Below are positions 1-8,984 of a DNA stretch of 64,000 bases, piece by piece. The notes below the pieces were generated by a model, which was not told where the DNA came from, made no database searches, and worked only from the letters and a program-made list of their open reading frames with translations. A program made the position numbers and the translations under genes. The stretch's first letter is position 1. Every line of letters starts with the position of its first letter. This DNA comes from an uncultured Clostridia bacterium. GTDB taxonomy: Bacteria > Bacillota > Clostridia > Christensenellales > UBA1242. The DNA lies in the NCBI GenBank assembly GCA_934746715.1, contig CAKVFI010000002.1, positions 124,001 to 188,000 of the forward strand. Direction: 5' to 3'.

Positions 1-522
1 TTGACCATTCAAGAAAAAGAAGGTGGGGATAAATATGTTATTTCAGTTTCTGCTCTTGTACATGATGTTCACAGATTAATGGCGCATTCTTTGGGAAGAT
101 TTGTTTCACCAAAAGAAAGTATCCCAGAAGTTGAAAAAATTTTATGGGAGTGTGATGTTGATTCCGATAAAATATACCAAATTTTAGAAACTGTTAAGTA
201 TCATGAAAATAAAAAGGCAAAAAATATTCCAATTGAGTGGCAGGTTTTGCAAGACGCAGACGCTTTGGACGCATTAGGGACAATTGGTTTGAAACGTACT
301 TTAAAATATTGCAAAACAAAAAATATTCCAATTGTTAATAAAAATTATAGTTTGGATTGCAAACAATACGTGCCAGATATCAATCCAATTTCCACATGTC
401 ATTATATTTCCAGGACTATGATTCCAAACGGAGAAAATATGCACACACCAACTGGTCAAAAAATGGCGAACAGAAGAATTAAAATTTTAAAAGATTTTGT
501 TGATTCAAAATTGGCTGAATAG
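1..522 (+). CDS. HD-domain phosphohydrolase, 5'-truncated by window edge
   Basis: The 173 visible residues carry the metal-binding elements of the HD superfamily: ALVHDVHR near residue 18, a second histidine in KYHEN near 66, and LQDADALDALG near 83, which fits the last conserved Asp. The overall pattern resembles the small uncharacterised HD hydrolases of the YedJ type, which act on phosphate esters. The substrate cannot be read from the sequence. The frame is open to base 1 and the first HD-family histidine and helix would lie upstream, so the TTG at base 1 is probably not the start and the gene is cut by the window. It ends with TAG, a rare stop here. No partner gene is visible on the left. 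Confidence 0.8.
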   Translation: MTIQEKEGGDKYVISVSALVHDVHRLMAHSLGRFVSPKESIPEVEKILWECDVDSDKIYQILETVKYHENKKAKNIPIEWQVLQDADALDALGTIGLKRTLKYCKTKNIPIVNKNYSLDCKQYVPDINPISTCHYISRTMIPNGENMHTPTGQKMANRRIKILKDFVDSKLAE

Positions 523-563
523 TGAAAACTTAAACATTCTAAATTTAAAATTTTGATATACTA

Positions 564-592
564 TTGATTTTTTAACATTAAAGTGATATAAT
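564..592 (+). promoter_or_regulatory. Predicted sigma-A promoter of the LysR gene
   Basis: TTGATT (564-569) and a perfect TATAAT (587-592) are 17 bp apart. Transcription would start near 599, giving a leader of about 34 nt that contains the ribosome binding site. Confidence 0.7.
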
Positions 593-632
593 TATTTGTA
601 ATAAACAAACTTACTTTTTATAAGGAGTGATT

Positions 633-1514
633 ATGGCAAATTTAAATTTATATAAATTCTTTTGCGCAGTGGCAGAAGAAAAAAATATTTCCAAAGCAAG
701 TGAAAAATTGTTTGTTTCTCAACCGGCGGTTTCGTTTTCAATTAGAGAATTGGAAAAAGAGTTAAATCAACAATTGTTTGTGAGAAAAAGCAAAGGGGTG
801 GAACTTACTGCTTTTGGCAAAATTTTGTATTCTCAAATTAAAGATTGCGTTGATAAATTTGACAAAATTGAACAGATGGCATTTAGGTTTAGCAAACTTG
901 ACCAAGGCATTTTGCGTATTGGCGCATGCACATCAAATGTTAATCAAATTTTGATGGAATATTTAACTGAATTTGCAAAAAAATATCCTAATGTTCAAAT
1001 TGTTATGGAACGTGATAATGACGACAGATTGTTGCAGCGTTTAACCGAAAATAGTTTGGATATGATTTTTGTTGACAAATCGGATAAAATTGATGATTTT
1101 AAAACTGTTAAAACTTTTGATGTTGACTACCAATTGTTGGGCAACAAAAAGTTTAAAGAAAAGTATGTTGAAGACGATGTTGATTTAAAAAATTTTCCTG
1201 TCAGCGACCTGATTGTGCCAAGTGTTAACAATGGCTCTCGCACAACAATCAACAAATTTTTTGCAAACAACTCAATCAAGTTTGAACCAAAGTATGAATT
1301 GGATAGTTACATTTTGCTTTATGATTTTGTTAAAAAGGGTTTTGGCATTGCATTTGCAAATGTTGATTATTACAAGCAAGCAATTTCAAATGAAGAAGTG
1401 TATGTAATATTTCCACAATTCAAAATCAAAGCAAGGCAAATTGTTTGTTTAACAAATTTTGATGTGAGCAATCCTGCATTAAATTCATTTGTTCAAATCA
1501 TCAACAAAAATTAA
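633..1514 (+). CDS. LysR-family transcriptional regulator
   Basis: A 293-residue protein of normal LysR length. Residues 1-60 form the winged helix-turn-helix (FFCAVAEEKNISKASEKL, then VSQPAVSFSIRELEKEL), followed by the linker helix. Residues from about 90 form the periplasmic-binding-protein-like effector domain (starting near LRIGACTSNVN). I chose the ATG at 633 because AAGGAG at 622-627 lies 5 nt upstream; an in-frame GTG at 627 overlaps that site and is unlikely. LysR proteins usually regulate a divergent or nearby gene, but neither neighbour is an obvious target, so the regulon and effector are unknown. Confidence 0.93.
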   Translation: MANLNLYKFFCAVAEEKNISKASEKLFVSQPAVSFSIRELEKELNQQLFVRKSKGVELTAFGKILYSQIKDCVDKFDKIEQMAFRFSKLDQGILRIGACTSNVNQILMEYLTEFAKKYPNVQIVMERDNDDRLLQRLTENSLDMIFVDKSDKIDDFKTVKTFDVDYQLLGNKKFKEKYVEDDVDLKNFPVSDLIVPSVNNGSRTTINKFFANNSIKFEPKYELDSYILLYDFVKKGFGIAFANVDYYKQAISNEEVYVIFPQFKIKARQIVCLTNFDVSNPALNSFVQIINKN

Positions 1515-1515
1515 A

Positions 1516-1546
1516 AAAACGCCATTAATTTTAATGGCATTTTTTA
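1516..1546 (+). terminator. Intrinsic terminator after LysR gene
   Basis: The stem GCCATTAA/TTAATGGC (1521-1538) is followed by T-rich sequence and preceded by A-rich sequence. It lies between convergent genes and may serve both strands. Confidence 0.75.
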
Positions 1547-1618
1547 TTGCAGTTGTTCAAGGCGTAAATATGTATTATTAATATTGTTCAAAACATATTT
1601 TAATGTTTTTTGCCAAAT

Positions 1619-2158
1619 TTACAAATCAAAATTGTTGTCTGCTTTTGTTGTGTTTTCATTTATGCAATTAAACAAAAAGTTTGTGTATTTTGCATTTTGT
1701 GGTTTTGTAAGATTAAGATAGTTTTCTTTAAGTGCTTGCTCATATTTTTTAACTTTTTCCACAAGGCGAGAGTAGTCGGTTTCATGAAAATAACTGTCCA
1801 AATAGGTGTGGTAGTAAAAGTGGTGTGTTCCGCCATAAAAGCACATGTCTTCAAGCACACCAGAATTGTAAACAGTTGCGTTGATGTCCGATATCACTGC
1901 TTCCATTTCGTTTAAATCATATTCCAAAGCTTCAAGCAAAATTTCACCATTGTTATCAACAAACATTATGTGAATGTTGTGATTGATTTTGCTTGTAAGC
2001 AATGCACCAGTTGGATAGATGTTCACTGCATCATCTGCGGAAAGGACAAAATTAACATTTTGCCATTCGCCATTCTTTTTGATTTTCAAACATTGGTTGC
2101 CAACACAGTCGCATAAAAGCTTAAAATTTTCGTTTTTTGTTTCGTTTAAAGTTTTCAT
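1619..2158 (-). CDS. Hypothetical protein, 179 aa
   Basis: Not recognised. The gene is well supported: AAGGAGAA lies just upstream of the ATG and a TTTACA/TATAAT promoter precedes it. The product looks soluble, with no signal peptide or membrane segment. It is acidic and rich in aromatic residues and histidine in the middle (a cluster GTHHFYYHTY near residue 112) and ends with a charged helix. It is convergent with the LysR gene and divergent from spoIIE. No function is proposed. Confidence 0.75.
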   Translation of the reverse strand: MKTLNETKNENFKLLCDCVGNQCLKIKKNGEWQNVNFVLSADDAVNIYPTGALLTSKINHNIHIMFVDNNGEILLEALEYDLNEMEAVISDINATVYNSGVLEDMCFYGGTHHFYYHTYLDSYFHETDYSRLVEKVKKYEQALKENYLNLTKPQNAKYTNFLFNCINENTTKADNNFDL

Positions 2159-2183
2159 TTATTTTCTCCTTTTTGTTGTTTTG

Positions 2184-2212
2184 ATTATAAAAGGAGTTAT
2201 TTGCTTTGTAAA
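2184..2212 (-). promoter_or_regulatory. Predicted promoter of the 179-aa gene
   Basis: Read on the minus strand: TTTACA (2207-2212), 17 bp spacer, TATAAT (2184-2189). An AAGGAGAA ribosome binding site follows before the ATG at 2158. Confidence 0.6.
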
Positions 2213-2413
2213 TAATAAGATTCTTATACATTCCATAAAAAACATTTATGAGTTTTAAAAACAACTAATAAAAATATTAAATAAAATTTACTCTTAAATC
2301 TTTGATAAAAATTATTTAAAAAATTCAAAAATATCAAAAAATAATACAGAAACAGCGTAAAAAATCAATTTTTTATTTAATTTTATTTATTTTTTTAATG
2401 TTATTATTTTAAT

Positions 2414-4705
2414 ATGGAAAATACTAAAATAAAAAAAATTAATTTAAAATCTTTAATCGGCTATGTTGCATTGTTGTTTGTTTGTTTAAGTTTGGCAAAT
2501 GCAAAGGTGTGTGGAATAAGCCCATTTTTGTTTGCATTTTTGTTTGCTTGCGTTTTTGTTGGAGTGAATGAAAAAGTAATGGCAGGTTTTTGCCTTGCGG
2601 CTGCCGTTGTGGTGGATTTGTCGCTTGAATCATTTTTGATTGCGCTAACTTCGGTTGCTGTTTGTTTGATTAATTATTACATACATCGTTTGATTAAACG
2701 CAAAATCAATTTGGCAACAAACATTTGTGTTTACCTGCTTTCACTTTGCACTTACATTTATTACAACTTTCACAATGTGTGGAATTTGTGTGCGTATCTT
2801 GTTTTGGGGCTAATTTCGCTTTGGGTGTTCACATGTGTGTGCCAAGTTATGATTTTAAGGCGCAATTGTTTTAAACTAACTTTGGACGAAACAATTTGTT
2901 TTTTATTTGCAATTGCTGTTTTGGGGTTGGGGGTTGCAACAGTTGATATTTTTGGATTTGAAGTTTACAAACTTGTTTTGATGTTGACAATTTTTGTTTC
3001 GGTTAGTGTTGGAAATGCAACATTAACTTTTGCTTTGACCTTGGCGTTTGGCTCTGGCGTGGCAATTGGATTAAACTCACTTTTGCCAATTGCCGAATTT
3101 GCAATTATTAGTTTGCTTTGCAGTATGTTTAGCATGCCAAACAAAGTTAAAATCTGCATTTCAGCTTTGTTGGGTGCGTCGTTTGTGGAACTATATTTTG
3201 TGGGGGTAAATTATGATATACTCTACTCATTGCTGCCGATTGTTAGCGCGTGCATTGTGTTTTTGCTTATCCCAAACAAGGGATTAAACAATTTGGCAGA
3301 TCTCATATATGTTAAAAAAAGTGAACTTACAAGCAGAAATTTAATTAATACAACCAGACGAAATATTCACAAACGTATGAGTGAATTGAGCAATATATTT
3401 TTGGAGATGAAACAAATACATTTAAATATGGTTAAAAAAGATTTAACGCATGCTGAACTTGTTGCGATGTTAACAAGAGAAATTATGGCAAACTGCTGCA
3501 AAGACTGTTTGGAAAAAAATCGTTGCACTCGTTCAATTGGAATTGACAACCAAAGCAATATGGAAAGTTTGATTGAAATTGTGCTTAAAAAGGGCAAGGT
3601 TAGTTTGTTGGATATTCCAGCGGGGCTTACAAACAGATGTGGAAAAATCAACAATTTGATTGGGCAAGTAAATCGATTGGCGGACGAGTATAAACAATAC
3701 AAAGGCATGGTGCAAGATGTTAACAATGTTAAATATTTGTTGGCTGACCAAATGGGGGCAGTTTCGCATCTTTTGCTGGATATTGGTGATGAGATTGACA
3801 CAAATGTTACATTTGACATTGCGCGAGAAAACAAAATAATTTCACGATTATTAAACCATAATGTTGAATGCAAAGAAGTGCTTTTGTACACAGAAAAAAA
3901 TCATGATATGAATGCTATGTTGGTGATTAAGAATGGGGAAAAGGACATGGATTTGATTGAAAAAGTTTTAACCGAAGTGATAAAAGAACCAATGCAAATC
4001 GCATCAATCAAACCGATGGAAGAAACAGGGTTTAATTCCATCACTTTGCGCAAAAAAAGCAAATATGACTGCGCTTTTGGTTTGGCAAGTTGTTGCAAGG
4101 CCGGCAATACTGAGTGTGGAGATTGCCACAGCATAATAAGGCTAAATAGAGATAAATTTTTGCTTGCACTTTGTGATGGAATGGGGGCTGGCAAATCAGC
4201 TCACCAAATGAGTGCAATGACTTTGAGTTTGATTGAAAATTTTTACAAGGTTGGTTTTGACAACGACATAGTTTTGGAAAGTGTTAACAAATTGCTGGCA
4301 ATAAACAATCAAGAAAATTATTCAACACTTGATGTGTGTTTGCTTGACCTTCAAAATGAATATGCAGATTTTATTAAAGTTGGCGCGCCTTTTGGTTTGA
4401 TTAAACATAACACAAATTTGGAAGTGGTTGAGGGCGGCGCATTGCCAATTGGGGCGTTGGACAATATCAACCCATCAATTTACAAAACAACCATAACAAC
4501 AAAAGACATTGTTATTTTGGCAACAGATGGAATTACCGATGCGTTTGAAACTGTGGATAATTTAAAAGATTTTGTTTCACATTTGGTTAGCACAAATCCA
4601 CAAGTGTTGGCAGAAACAATTTTAAATGAGGCATTGCGCCTGAACAACAATTCCGCCAAGGACGACATGACTGTGCTTGTGGCGAGAACATATTTGAAAA
4701 GTTAA
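2414..4705 (+). CDS. spoIIE: Stage II sporulation protein E (PP2C-type phosphatase)
   Basis: The 763 residues have the SpoIIE architecture. About 300 N-terminal residues are hydrophobic with roughly ten membrane segments. A regulatory region follows with a cysteine cluster near residues 360-370 (CCKDCLEKNRC). The C-terminal third is a PP2C/SpoIIE phosphatase domain with metal-binding Asp residues in LCDGMGAGKSA and in ILATDGITDAF. In Bacillus, SpoIIE dephosphorylates SpoIIAA to activate sigma-F in the forespore and also interacts with FtsZ. The gene lies just upstream of tilS, as in Bacillus, although genes found between and after them there are absent. There is no Shine-Dalgarno sequence. 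TATTAT (2402-2407) ends 6 nt before the ATG, so the mRNA may be leaderless; the -35 is poor and I found no convincing Spo0A box. Confidence 0.93.
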   Translation: MENTKIKKINLKSLIGYVALLFVCLSLANAKVCGISPFLFAFLFACVFVGVNEKVMAGFCLAAAVVVDLSLESFLIALTSVAVCLINYYIHRLIKRKINLATNICVYLLSLCTYIYYNFHNVWNLCAYLVLGLISLWVFTCVCQVMILRRNCFKLTLDETICFLFAIAVLGLGVATVDIFGFEVYKLVLMLTIFVSVSVGNATLTFALTLAFGSGVAIGLNSLLPIAEFAIISLLCSMFSMPNKVKICISALLGASFVELYFVGVNYDILYSLLPIVSACIVFLLIPNKGLNNLADLIYVKKSELTSRNLINTTRRNIHKRMSELSNIFLEMKQIHLNMVKKDLTHAELVAMLTREIMANCCKDCLEKNRCTRSIGIDNQSNMESLIEIVLKKGKVSLLDIPAGLTNRCGKINNLIGQVNRLADEYKQYKGMVQDVNNVKYLLADQMGAVSHLLLDIGDEIDTNVTFDIARENKIISRLLNHNVECKEVLLYTEKNHDMNAMLVIKNGEKDMDLIEKVLTEVIKEPMQIASIKPMEETGFNSITLRKKSKYDCAFGLASCCKAGNTECGDCHSIIRLNRDKFLLALCDGMGAGKSAHQMSAMTLSLIENFYKVGFDNDIVLESVNKLLAINNQENYSTLDVCLLDLQNEYADFIKVGAPFGLIKHNTNLEVVEGGALPIGALDNINPSIYKTTITTKDIVILATDGITDAFETVDNLKDFVSHLVSTNPQVLAETILNEALRLNNNSAKDDMTVLVARTYLKS

Positions 4706-4805
4706 AAAAATTAATCGTTTGGTGATTTTGAATTTAAAACAAGTTTGCAAATTTGAGTAAACAAAAATATAACAAATATAAATCTATAAAATTTTTTAAA
4801 TAGTA

Positions 4806-4834
4806 TTGCAAAACGGGTTAAAATGATGTATAAT
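4806..4834 (+). promoter_or_regulatory. Predicted sigma-A promoter of tilS
   Basis: TTGCAA (4806-4811) and perfect TATAAT (4829-4834) have 17 bp spacing. The predicted leader is about 80 nt and holds an AT-rich motif (4863-4881) that recurs before the 3003-residue lipoprotein gene. Confidence 0.7.
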
Positions 4835-4919
4835 TGCGGTGTTTTAAAATAATTTTTAAAATTTTTGACATAAAAAGACATTAAAAGATTTTAAAAAATT
4901 GCAAAAAAAGGAAAGTTTT

Positions 4920-6266
4920 ATGGAAAATGTGCTTGAATTTATCAAAAAAAATAATATGATTAAACCTGGCGAAATTATAGGCGTTGCTTGCTCTGGTGGG
5001 CGTGATAGCATTGCATTGTTGCACTATTTAAATTCAGTTAAAGCAGAACTTGATTGTGATGTTGTTGCGGTCAATGTTGACCATGGCATTCGCGCAAACA
5101 GTGCTTTGGACACAGAATTTGTTATGAATTTTTGCAAGAGTAATAACATAAGGGCGTACAAATTTAAAGTTGAAGCGCTTAAAGTTGCCAAGGACGAAAA
5201 ATTGACAATCGAACAAGCAGCACGCAAGGTTAGATATGGCGTGTTTGAAACTGTTATTAGTCGTGGTCTTGTGGACAAAATCGCTTTGGCTCATCATGCA
5301 AATGACCAAGCAGAAACAATTTTGCTCAACATTATTCGAGGTTCTGGGCTTGCTGGCGCGCGTGGCATGGAACCTGTGCGTGATGGCATTTACATTCGTC
5401 CACTTTTGGAAACTCCGCGTGAAGAAATTATGGCATATTTGGACGAAAACAATTTGGAATATGTTGACGACGAAACAAACAAAGACAATGAATTTAGCCG
5501 CAACTATATCCGCAACATTGTTATGCCAGATTTGAGAAAACGCTTTAAAGGTGTGGACAAAAACATCATCAATTTTAGCAAAATTTGTGCACAAGATGAT
5601 GACTATATCAACAGTCAAATTGATTATGGCACCATCATAGAAACACCAGATGTAACAAAAATTCCTTTTGCATATTTCTATCAAGATGTTGCAATTGTTA
5701 ATCGTATTTTGAAAAAAGTTATTGGCAAATATGCAAAGCAAGACATTGAAAGCAGACATATTAATATGGTGCGTGAATTTGCTTTGGAAGCAAACAACGG
5801 GTCAATCATCAATTTGCCTTTTAAAATTAAAGTTAGCAAGGAATATGACTACATTGTTATTGGCAACATCAAAAAGCGCGATATTGTGATTGGTGAATAT
5901 CCTTTTAGGAGTGGGAAACTTAAAGTTGATGGCTATGGCACAATCCGCACAACTTCAAGCAAGGTTAAAAACGAACAAAAAATGCATCAACACATTATTG
6001 ATGCGGACAAACTTCCAAAAGACGCTGTTTGGCGTTATAGAAGAGAAGGCGACACATTTGCACCTCTTGGCTTGGGTGGAACAAAAAAGTTGAAAGAGTA
6101 TTTTATTGACAAAAAGATTCCACAACGCATGCGTGATGAAATTCCAGTTTTGGCAACAGGTAATCAAATTTTGGCAGTTGCTGACATTGAAATTGCTGAT
6201 TGTTTGAAAGTTACAGATGAAACCAAACAACTTTATAAAATCAATTATGAAAAAGATTTAGTTTAA
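4920..6266 (+). CDS. tilS: tRNA(Ile)-lysidine synthase TilS
   Basis: TilS attaches lysine to C34 of the CAU-anticodon isoleucine tRNA, using ATP, so that it reads AUA. The 448-residue product has the N-type PP-loop SGGRDS at residues 25-30, then the DHG element (VNVDHGIR), the AHHANDQAET segment and RNYIRN. The C-terminal substrate-binding domain is present (WRYRREGDTFAPLG, then KKLKEYFIDKKIP). The ATG at 4920 is preferred because AAAGGAAAG at 4906-4914 precedes it; an upstream in-frame TTG at 4899 has no such support. It follows spoIIE by 214 nt and has its own promoter. Confidence 0.95.
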   Translation: MENVLEFIKKNNMIKPGEIIGVACSGGRDSIALLHYLNSVKAELDCDVVAVNVDHGIRANSALDTEFVMNFCKSNNIRAYKFKVEALKVAKDEKLTIEQAARKVRYGVFETVISRGLVDKIALAHHANDQAETILLNIIRGSGLAGARGMEPVRDGIYIRPLLETPREEIMAYLDENNLEYVDDETNKDNEFSRNYIRNIVMPDLRKRFKGVDKNIINFSKICAQDDDYINSQIDYGTIIETPDVTKIPFAYFYQDVAIVNRILKKVIGKYAKQDIESRHINMVREFALEANNGSIINLPFKIKVSKEYDYIVIGNIKKRDIVIGEYPFRSGKLKVDGYGTIRTTSSKVKNEQKMHQHIIDADKLPKDAVWRYRREGDTFAPLGLGGTKKLKEYFIDKKIPQRMRDEIPVLATGNQILAVADIEIADCLKVTDETKQLYKINYEKDLV

Positions 6267-6275
6267 GATTAAAAA

Positions 6276-6305
6276 AAAGAGCACCATATATTGAGTGCTC
6301 TTTTT
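6276..6305. terminator. Bidirectional intrinsic terminator after tilS
   Basis: AAAGAGCAC (6276-6284) pairs with GTGCTCTTT (6295-6303), with an A-run before and a T-run after, so it can work on both strands between tilS and the convergent dnaI-like gene. Confidence 0.85.
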
Positions 6306-6438
6306 GTTTTTGCAACAAAATAATGTAAATTTATTATTAAAAAATCATTTTTTAACAATAAAACAACTTTTTTTGCAGATTCAATCACATTTTTCAAACA
6401 AATTTAATACATGTGGTGTATTATTTAGTTAAACAACA

Positions 6439-7347
6439 CTAATTAAGGCGTTTATCGCTACCGGTAAGTTGAATGTTTAAGCTTAATGTTTTGTTGGCAA
6501 GGCGGCTATAAATGCGCTCATCATATCTATCCAAAATCTTTTCTTGGCTCAAGTTTGTTGAAATAAAAGTTGGCAAGTTGTTGATTTGACGAGTGTTGAT
6601 GAGATTGTACAAATACTCCTTTGTTACATTTTTTAAAATTGGTTCAGTGCCAAGGTCATCAATCAACAAAATGTCCGCAGTCAAACAATCTGAAAAGTCA
6701 TATGATTTGCCAATGTGATAAAGGCGAGCAAGCTCGTTTAACTCAAACGCAGTTTTGTAGCAAACCATGTTGCCAAGTTTTAACATTTCATTTGCAACGC
6801 ATTCAAGCAAAAATGTTTTGCCAGTGCCAGCGCCACCAACCAAGCAAATGTTTATTTTGCTTACATTTGGATATTTTTTGCACCATGCTTTTAAAATTTC
6901 ACAAGTCTTTTTGTCCGTTTCGCTCATTATGTTTGGGTTGCAATCATCAAACGATTTAAATTTGGATTGGCTGCAAACAGTCATTGACAATTTTTTGTTT
7001 AACGCTTGTTGCAAGCATTTGCAAATTTTGCCACCAACAACGCCAGTGTCGTTGCAAATTGGACAATCGTATTTGGGTTTTAAATCTGCCTTGTTGATGT
7101 TGTGTGCTTTTAAATAATCATTTATTTTGCCCTGCAACTCTTGCATGTCGTATTTTAAAGTTAAATTTTCCTCTTCATATCTGCTTTTTAAATATTCAAG
7201 TTGAGTTTTTGTGTAAGCAGAGTAAAGTTTGTCAAACTCTTCATTATGACGCAAGGCTGCAACAAAGTCGTCTGCCTTTTCTTGTGCTGAAATGCGTTTT
7301 AACATAAATTGTTGCTTAACTTCTTCAATCAATTTTCTTTTGTTCAC
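6439..7347 (-). CDS. dnaI: DnaI/DnaC-like helicase-loader ATPase
   Basis: 302 residues with an N-terminal helical segment, a zinc-type cysteine set (C95, C98, C109, C111 in CPICNDTG and CKC), and an AAA+ domain: Walker A GGAGTGKT at 171-178, Walker B LLIDD at 227-231, sensor-1 STN near 263 and an arginine-finger candidate near 281. In Bacillus the homologue loads the replicative helicase together with DnaB and DnaD. The GTG at 7347 is the likely start: GGAGGT lies 7 nt upstream and the stop of the previous gene ends one base before it, which implies translational coupling. A longer TTG start at 7368 would overlap the upstream gene without a ribosome site. The symbol is by analogy; DnaC-like is equally acceptable. 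Confidence 0.9.
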   Translation of the reverse strand: MNKRKLIEEVKQQFMLKRISAQEKADDFVAALRHNEEFDKLYSAYTKTQLEYLKSRYEEENLTLKYDMQELQGKINDYLKAHNINKADLKPKYDCPICNDTGVVGGKICKCLQQALNKKLSMTVCSQSKFKSFDDCNPNIMSETDKKTCEILKAWCKKYPNVSKINICLVGGAGTGKTFLLECVANEMLKLGNMVCYKTAFELNELARLYHIGKSYDFSDCLTADILLIDDLGTEPILKNVTKEYLYNLINTRQINNLPTFISTNLSQEKILDRYDERIYSRLANKTLSLNIQLTGSDKRLN

Positions 7348-7348
7348 A

Positions 7349-8785
7349 TTACACCTCCACTTCGTCAAGGTTGGTTATAAAACTTGCAATTTGTTCTTTT
7401 GTGTAATTGTTATGTATAAACTCTTGTTTTTCGTTGTCTTCAACTTTAACTTGCTTAACTTGTTCAAGGGTTTTTAAACCTGCACTATTCCAGTTGGACA
7501 AAATTTTGTTTAAGTATTGCAAAGCATTTGTTTTGCCAGAACTCAAATCGGCAGCGTACAAAACGATGTCATGAGCAAAATTCCAGTCGCCAGTCCAAAC
7601 AGAATAAAAACTGCGGTCAGCGTTGTTTACATTGCGGTTTAAATTAAGGTGAGTTAAAACTTCCTTAATCTTGCTGTCGGTTGCCAAATTGTCGTTTAAA
7701 TATTGCATATATGAATTTAAATTTACAATGCCCAAGCGGAAAAGTTTGAGCAAAATGTTGTTGAACCCTTCAAGCGTGCGAATGGAAGATTTAAAGCAAT
7801 TGTCTGCCACAGTGGTTAGCGTTTGTTGGTCAAACCCCATGTTGAGCCAACTAACAACATAAAAATCTATTTCCTTTGTCAAATCTTCGTAATGCAAACC
7901 AAGTTCACGGTTAACGGCAAGGGCAATGGAAAACAGATTTTCCTTTTCGTTTTCGTAATTTTCAATTTCTGGTATTGATGTCAAGCGCATTTCATAATAT
8001 TTGGTTAAATACTCGTCCAAAACGTTAACATCAAGCCTGCGTTTTTTGTTTTTTAAACTTTTAACAACATAAATGATTGTGTTAAGTTCAAAACCAAAAC
8101 TGTTGAGCCATTTGTTTAACAACTCTTTGTCTTCAATTTGAATTTTGCGCTTGCTACCCATGGCGGACAAAATTAACCCCATTTGGTCGTCAACAACGCC
8201 CAGTTCTTCAATTTTTGCATTAACTTGTGGCAAGGTTAAAATGCCTTGATGAACCCAATCTTTGGCAACGGTTAAACAGTAATTTGGGCTTAAATTAAAA
8301 CCTTTGCTGTCAATGCAATATTTAACAATGGCAATCAATGCTGATTGTTCAATATGTTTACGTTCAATAAGGTCATAAAACTCTGTCATCTCATTTGGGG
8401 TGAGCATGCGTTCGGCAAAACACTCTTGCAATTGAATGTTGAAATCAGCATATTTGTCAACCTTATATTTTTTAACACTGCCAGCATTGGAAAGGATTGG
8501 CAAAAATCTCACTTCCACTGGGTCAGTTGAAAGCACTTTAACAAGCCCCATTTCTTCCCAGTACTTGAAAAGGGAAATAACATCTTCTTCACAAACCTTT
8601 AAAGTGGACGCAAAAAATTCAAGTGAATTATCGCTTTCGTCCGCATTGGAGCATTTGCTTAATCCAAGCAAATATGCTTTTACGCAAAGGTCGGGTGCTT
8701 TTGGCAGATATTCATCAATAAAAACATTGTCTATTATGGTTTTGTTGTTGGCAACATAACCGGGACTAAATTTGCAGAAACTCAT
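7349..8785 (-). CDS. DnaB/DnaD-like replication initiation protein
   Basis: 478 residues. The N-terminal region (about 1-115) looks like a winged-helix domain. Two segments then match the helical DnaD-type pattern: around 120-185 (YCIDSKGFNLSPNYCL, then AKDWVHQGI) and around 290-350 (WLNMGFDQQTLTTVADNC, then LLKLFRLGI). The family joins DnaA and DNA to helicase loading during primosome assembly. The dnaI-like gene follows by one base, as in the dnaB-dnaI pair of Bacillus. There is no Shine-Dalgarno site; the -10 box ends 6 nt before the ATG. Four DnaA boxes lie immediately upstream of its -35. Whether it corresponds to Bacillus DnaB or DnaD cannot be decided by eye. Confidence 0.87.
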   Translation of the reverse strand: MSFCKFSPGYVANNKTIIDNVFIDEYLPKAPDLCVKAYLLGLSKCSNADESDNSLEFFASTLKVCEEDVISLFKYWEEMGLVKVLSTDPVEVRFLPILSNAGSVKKYKVDKYADFNIQLQECFAERMLTPNEMTEFYDLIERKHIEQSALIAIVKYCIDSKGFNLSPNYCLTVAKDWVHQGILTLPQVNAKIEELGVVDDQMGLILSAMGSKRKIQIEDKELLNKWLNSFGFELNTIIYVVKSLKNKKRRLDVNVLDEYLTKYYEMRLTSIPEIENYENEKENLFSIALAVNRELGLHYEDLTKEIDFYVVSWLNMGFDQQTLTTVADNCFKSSIRTLEGFNNILLKLFRLGIVNLNSYMQYLNDNLATDSKIKEVLTHLNLNRNVNNADRSFYSVWTGDWNFAHDIVLYAADLSSGKTNALQYLNKILSNWNSAGLKTLEQVKQVKVEDNEKQEFIHNNYTKEQIASFITNLDEVEV

Positions 8786-8791
8786 ACTGAT

Positions 8792-8820
8792 ATTTTAACA
8801 CATATTTTTGCCAAAGCCAA
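8792..8820 (-). promoter_or_regulatory. Leaderless promoter of the dnaB/dnaD-like gene
   Basis: On the minus strand TTGGCT (8815-8820), 17 bp spacer, TAAAAT (8792-8797), then 6 nt to the ATG at 8785. Transcription would begin at or next to the start codon. The nearest DnaA box starts 5 bp upstream of the -35. Confidence 0.65.
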
Positions 8821-8825
8821 AGGAG

Positions 8826-8900
8826 TTATCCACATTTTGACCCCAGTTATCCACAATTTTGTGATATTTGTGTGGATAACTTTTGTTTTTGTGTGCGTAA
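8826..8900. promoter_or_regulatory. Symmetric cluster of four DnaA boxes
   Basis: Two perfect boxes TTATCCACA on the plus strand (8826-8834, 8847-8855), one perfect box on the minus strand (8871-8879) and one single-mismatch box on the minus strand (8892-8900, TTACGCACA when reversed). Each same-strand pair is 21 bp apart, about two helical turns, and the whole set is an exact mirror around base 8863. The cluster fills the space between two divergent promoters, so DnaA control of the primosome genes is the simplest reading. Confidence 0.85.
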
Positions 8901-8907
8901 CTTGTTT

Positions 8908-8936
8908 TTGGGTTAGATTGGCAAAAATTGTATAAT
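8908..8936 (+). promoter_or_regulatory. Predicted promoter toward the M1-like peptidase
   Basis: TTGGGT (8908-8913), 17 bp spacer and perfect TATAAT (8931-8936). The leader of about 79 nt contains a 10-bp palindrome GGATATATCC (8957-8966). A second TATAAT at 8991-8996 has no matching -35. Confidence 0.6.
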
Positions 8937-8984
8937 CTTGATTGTTGTCAATTTAAGGATATATCCAAAAAGGAATTTGTGTTA

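Noticed and set aside
627..632. GTG at 627 as LysR start
   Set aside because: It overlaps the AAGGAG at 622-627, which is properly spaced for the ATG at 633.
5034..5759. 241-aa minus-strand ORF inside tilS
   Set aside because: It lies wholly within tilS, has a Cys/Phe/Asn-rich composition typical of a reverse-frame shadow, and lacks a ribosome site or recognisable domain.
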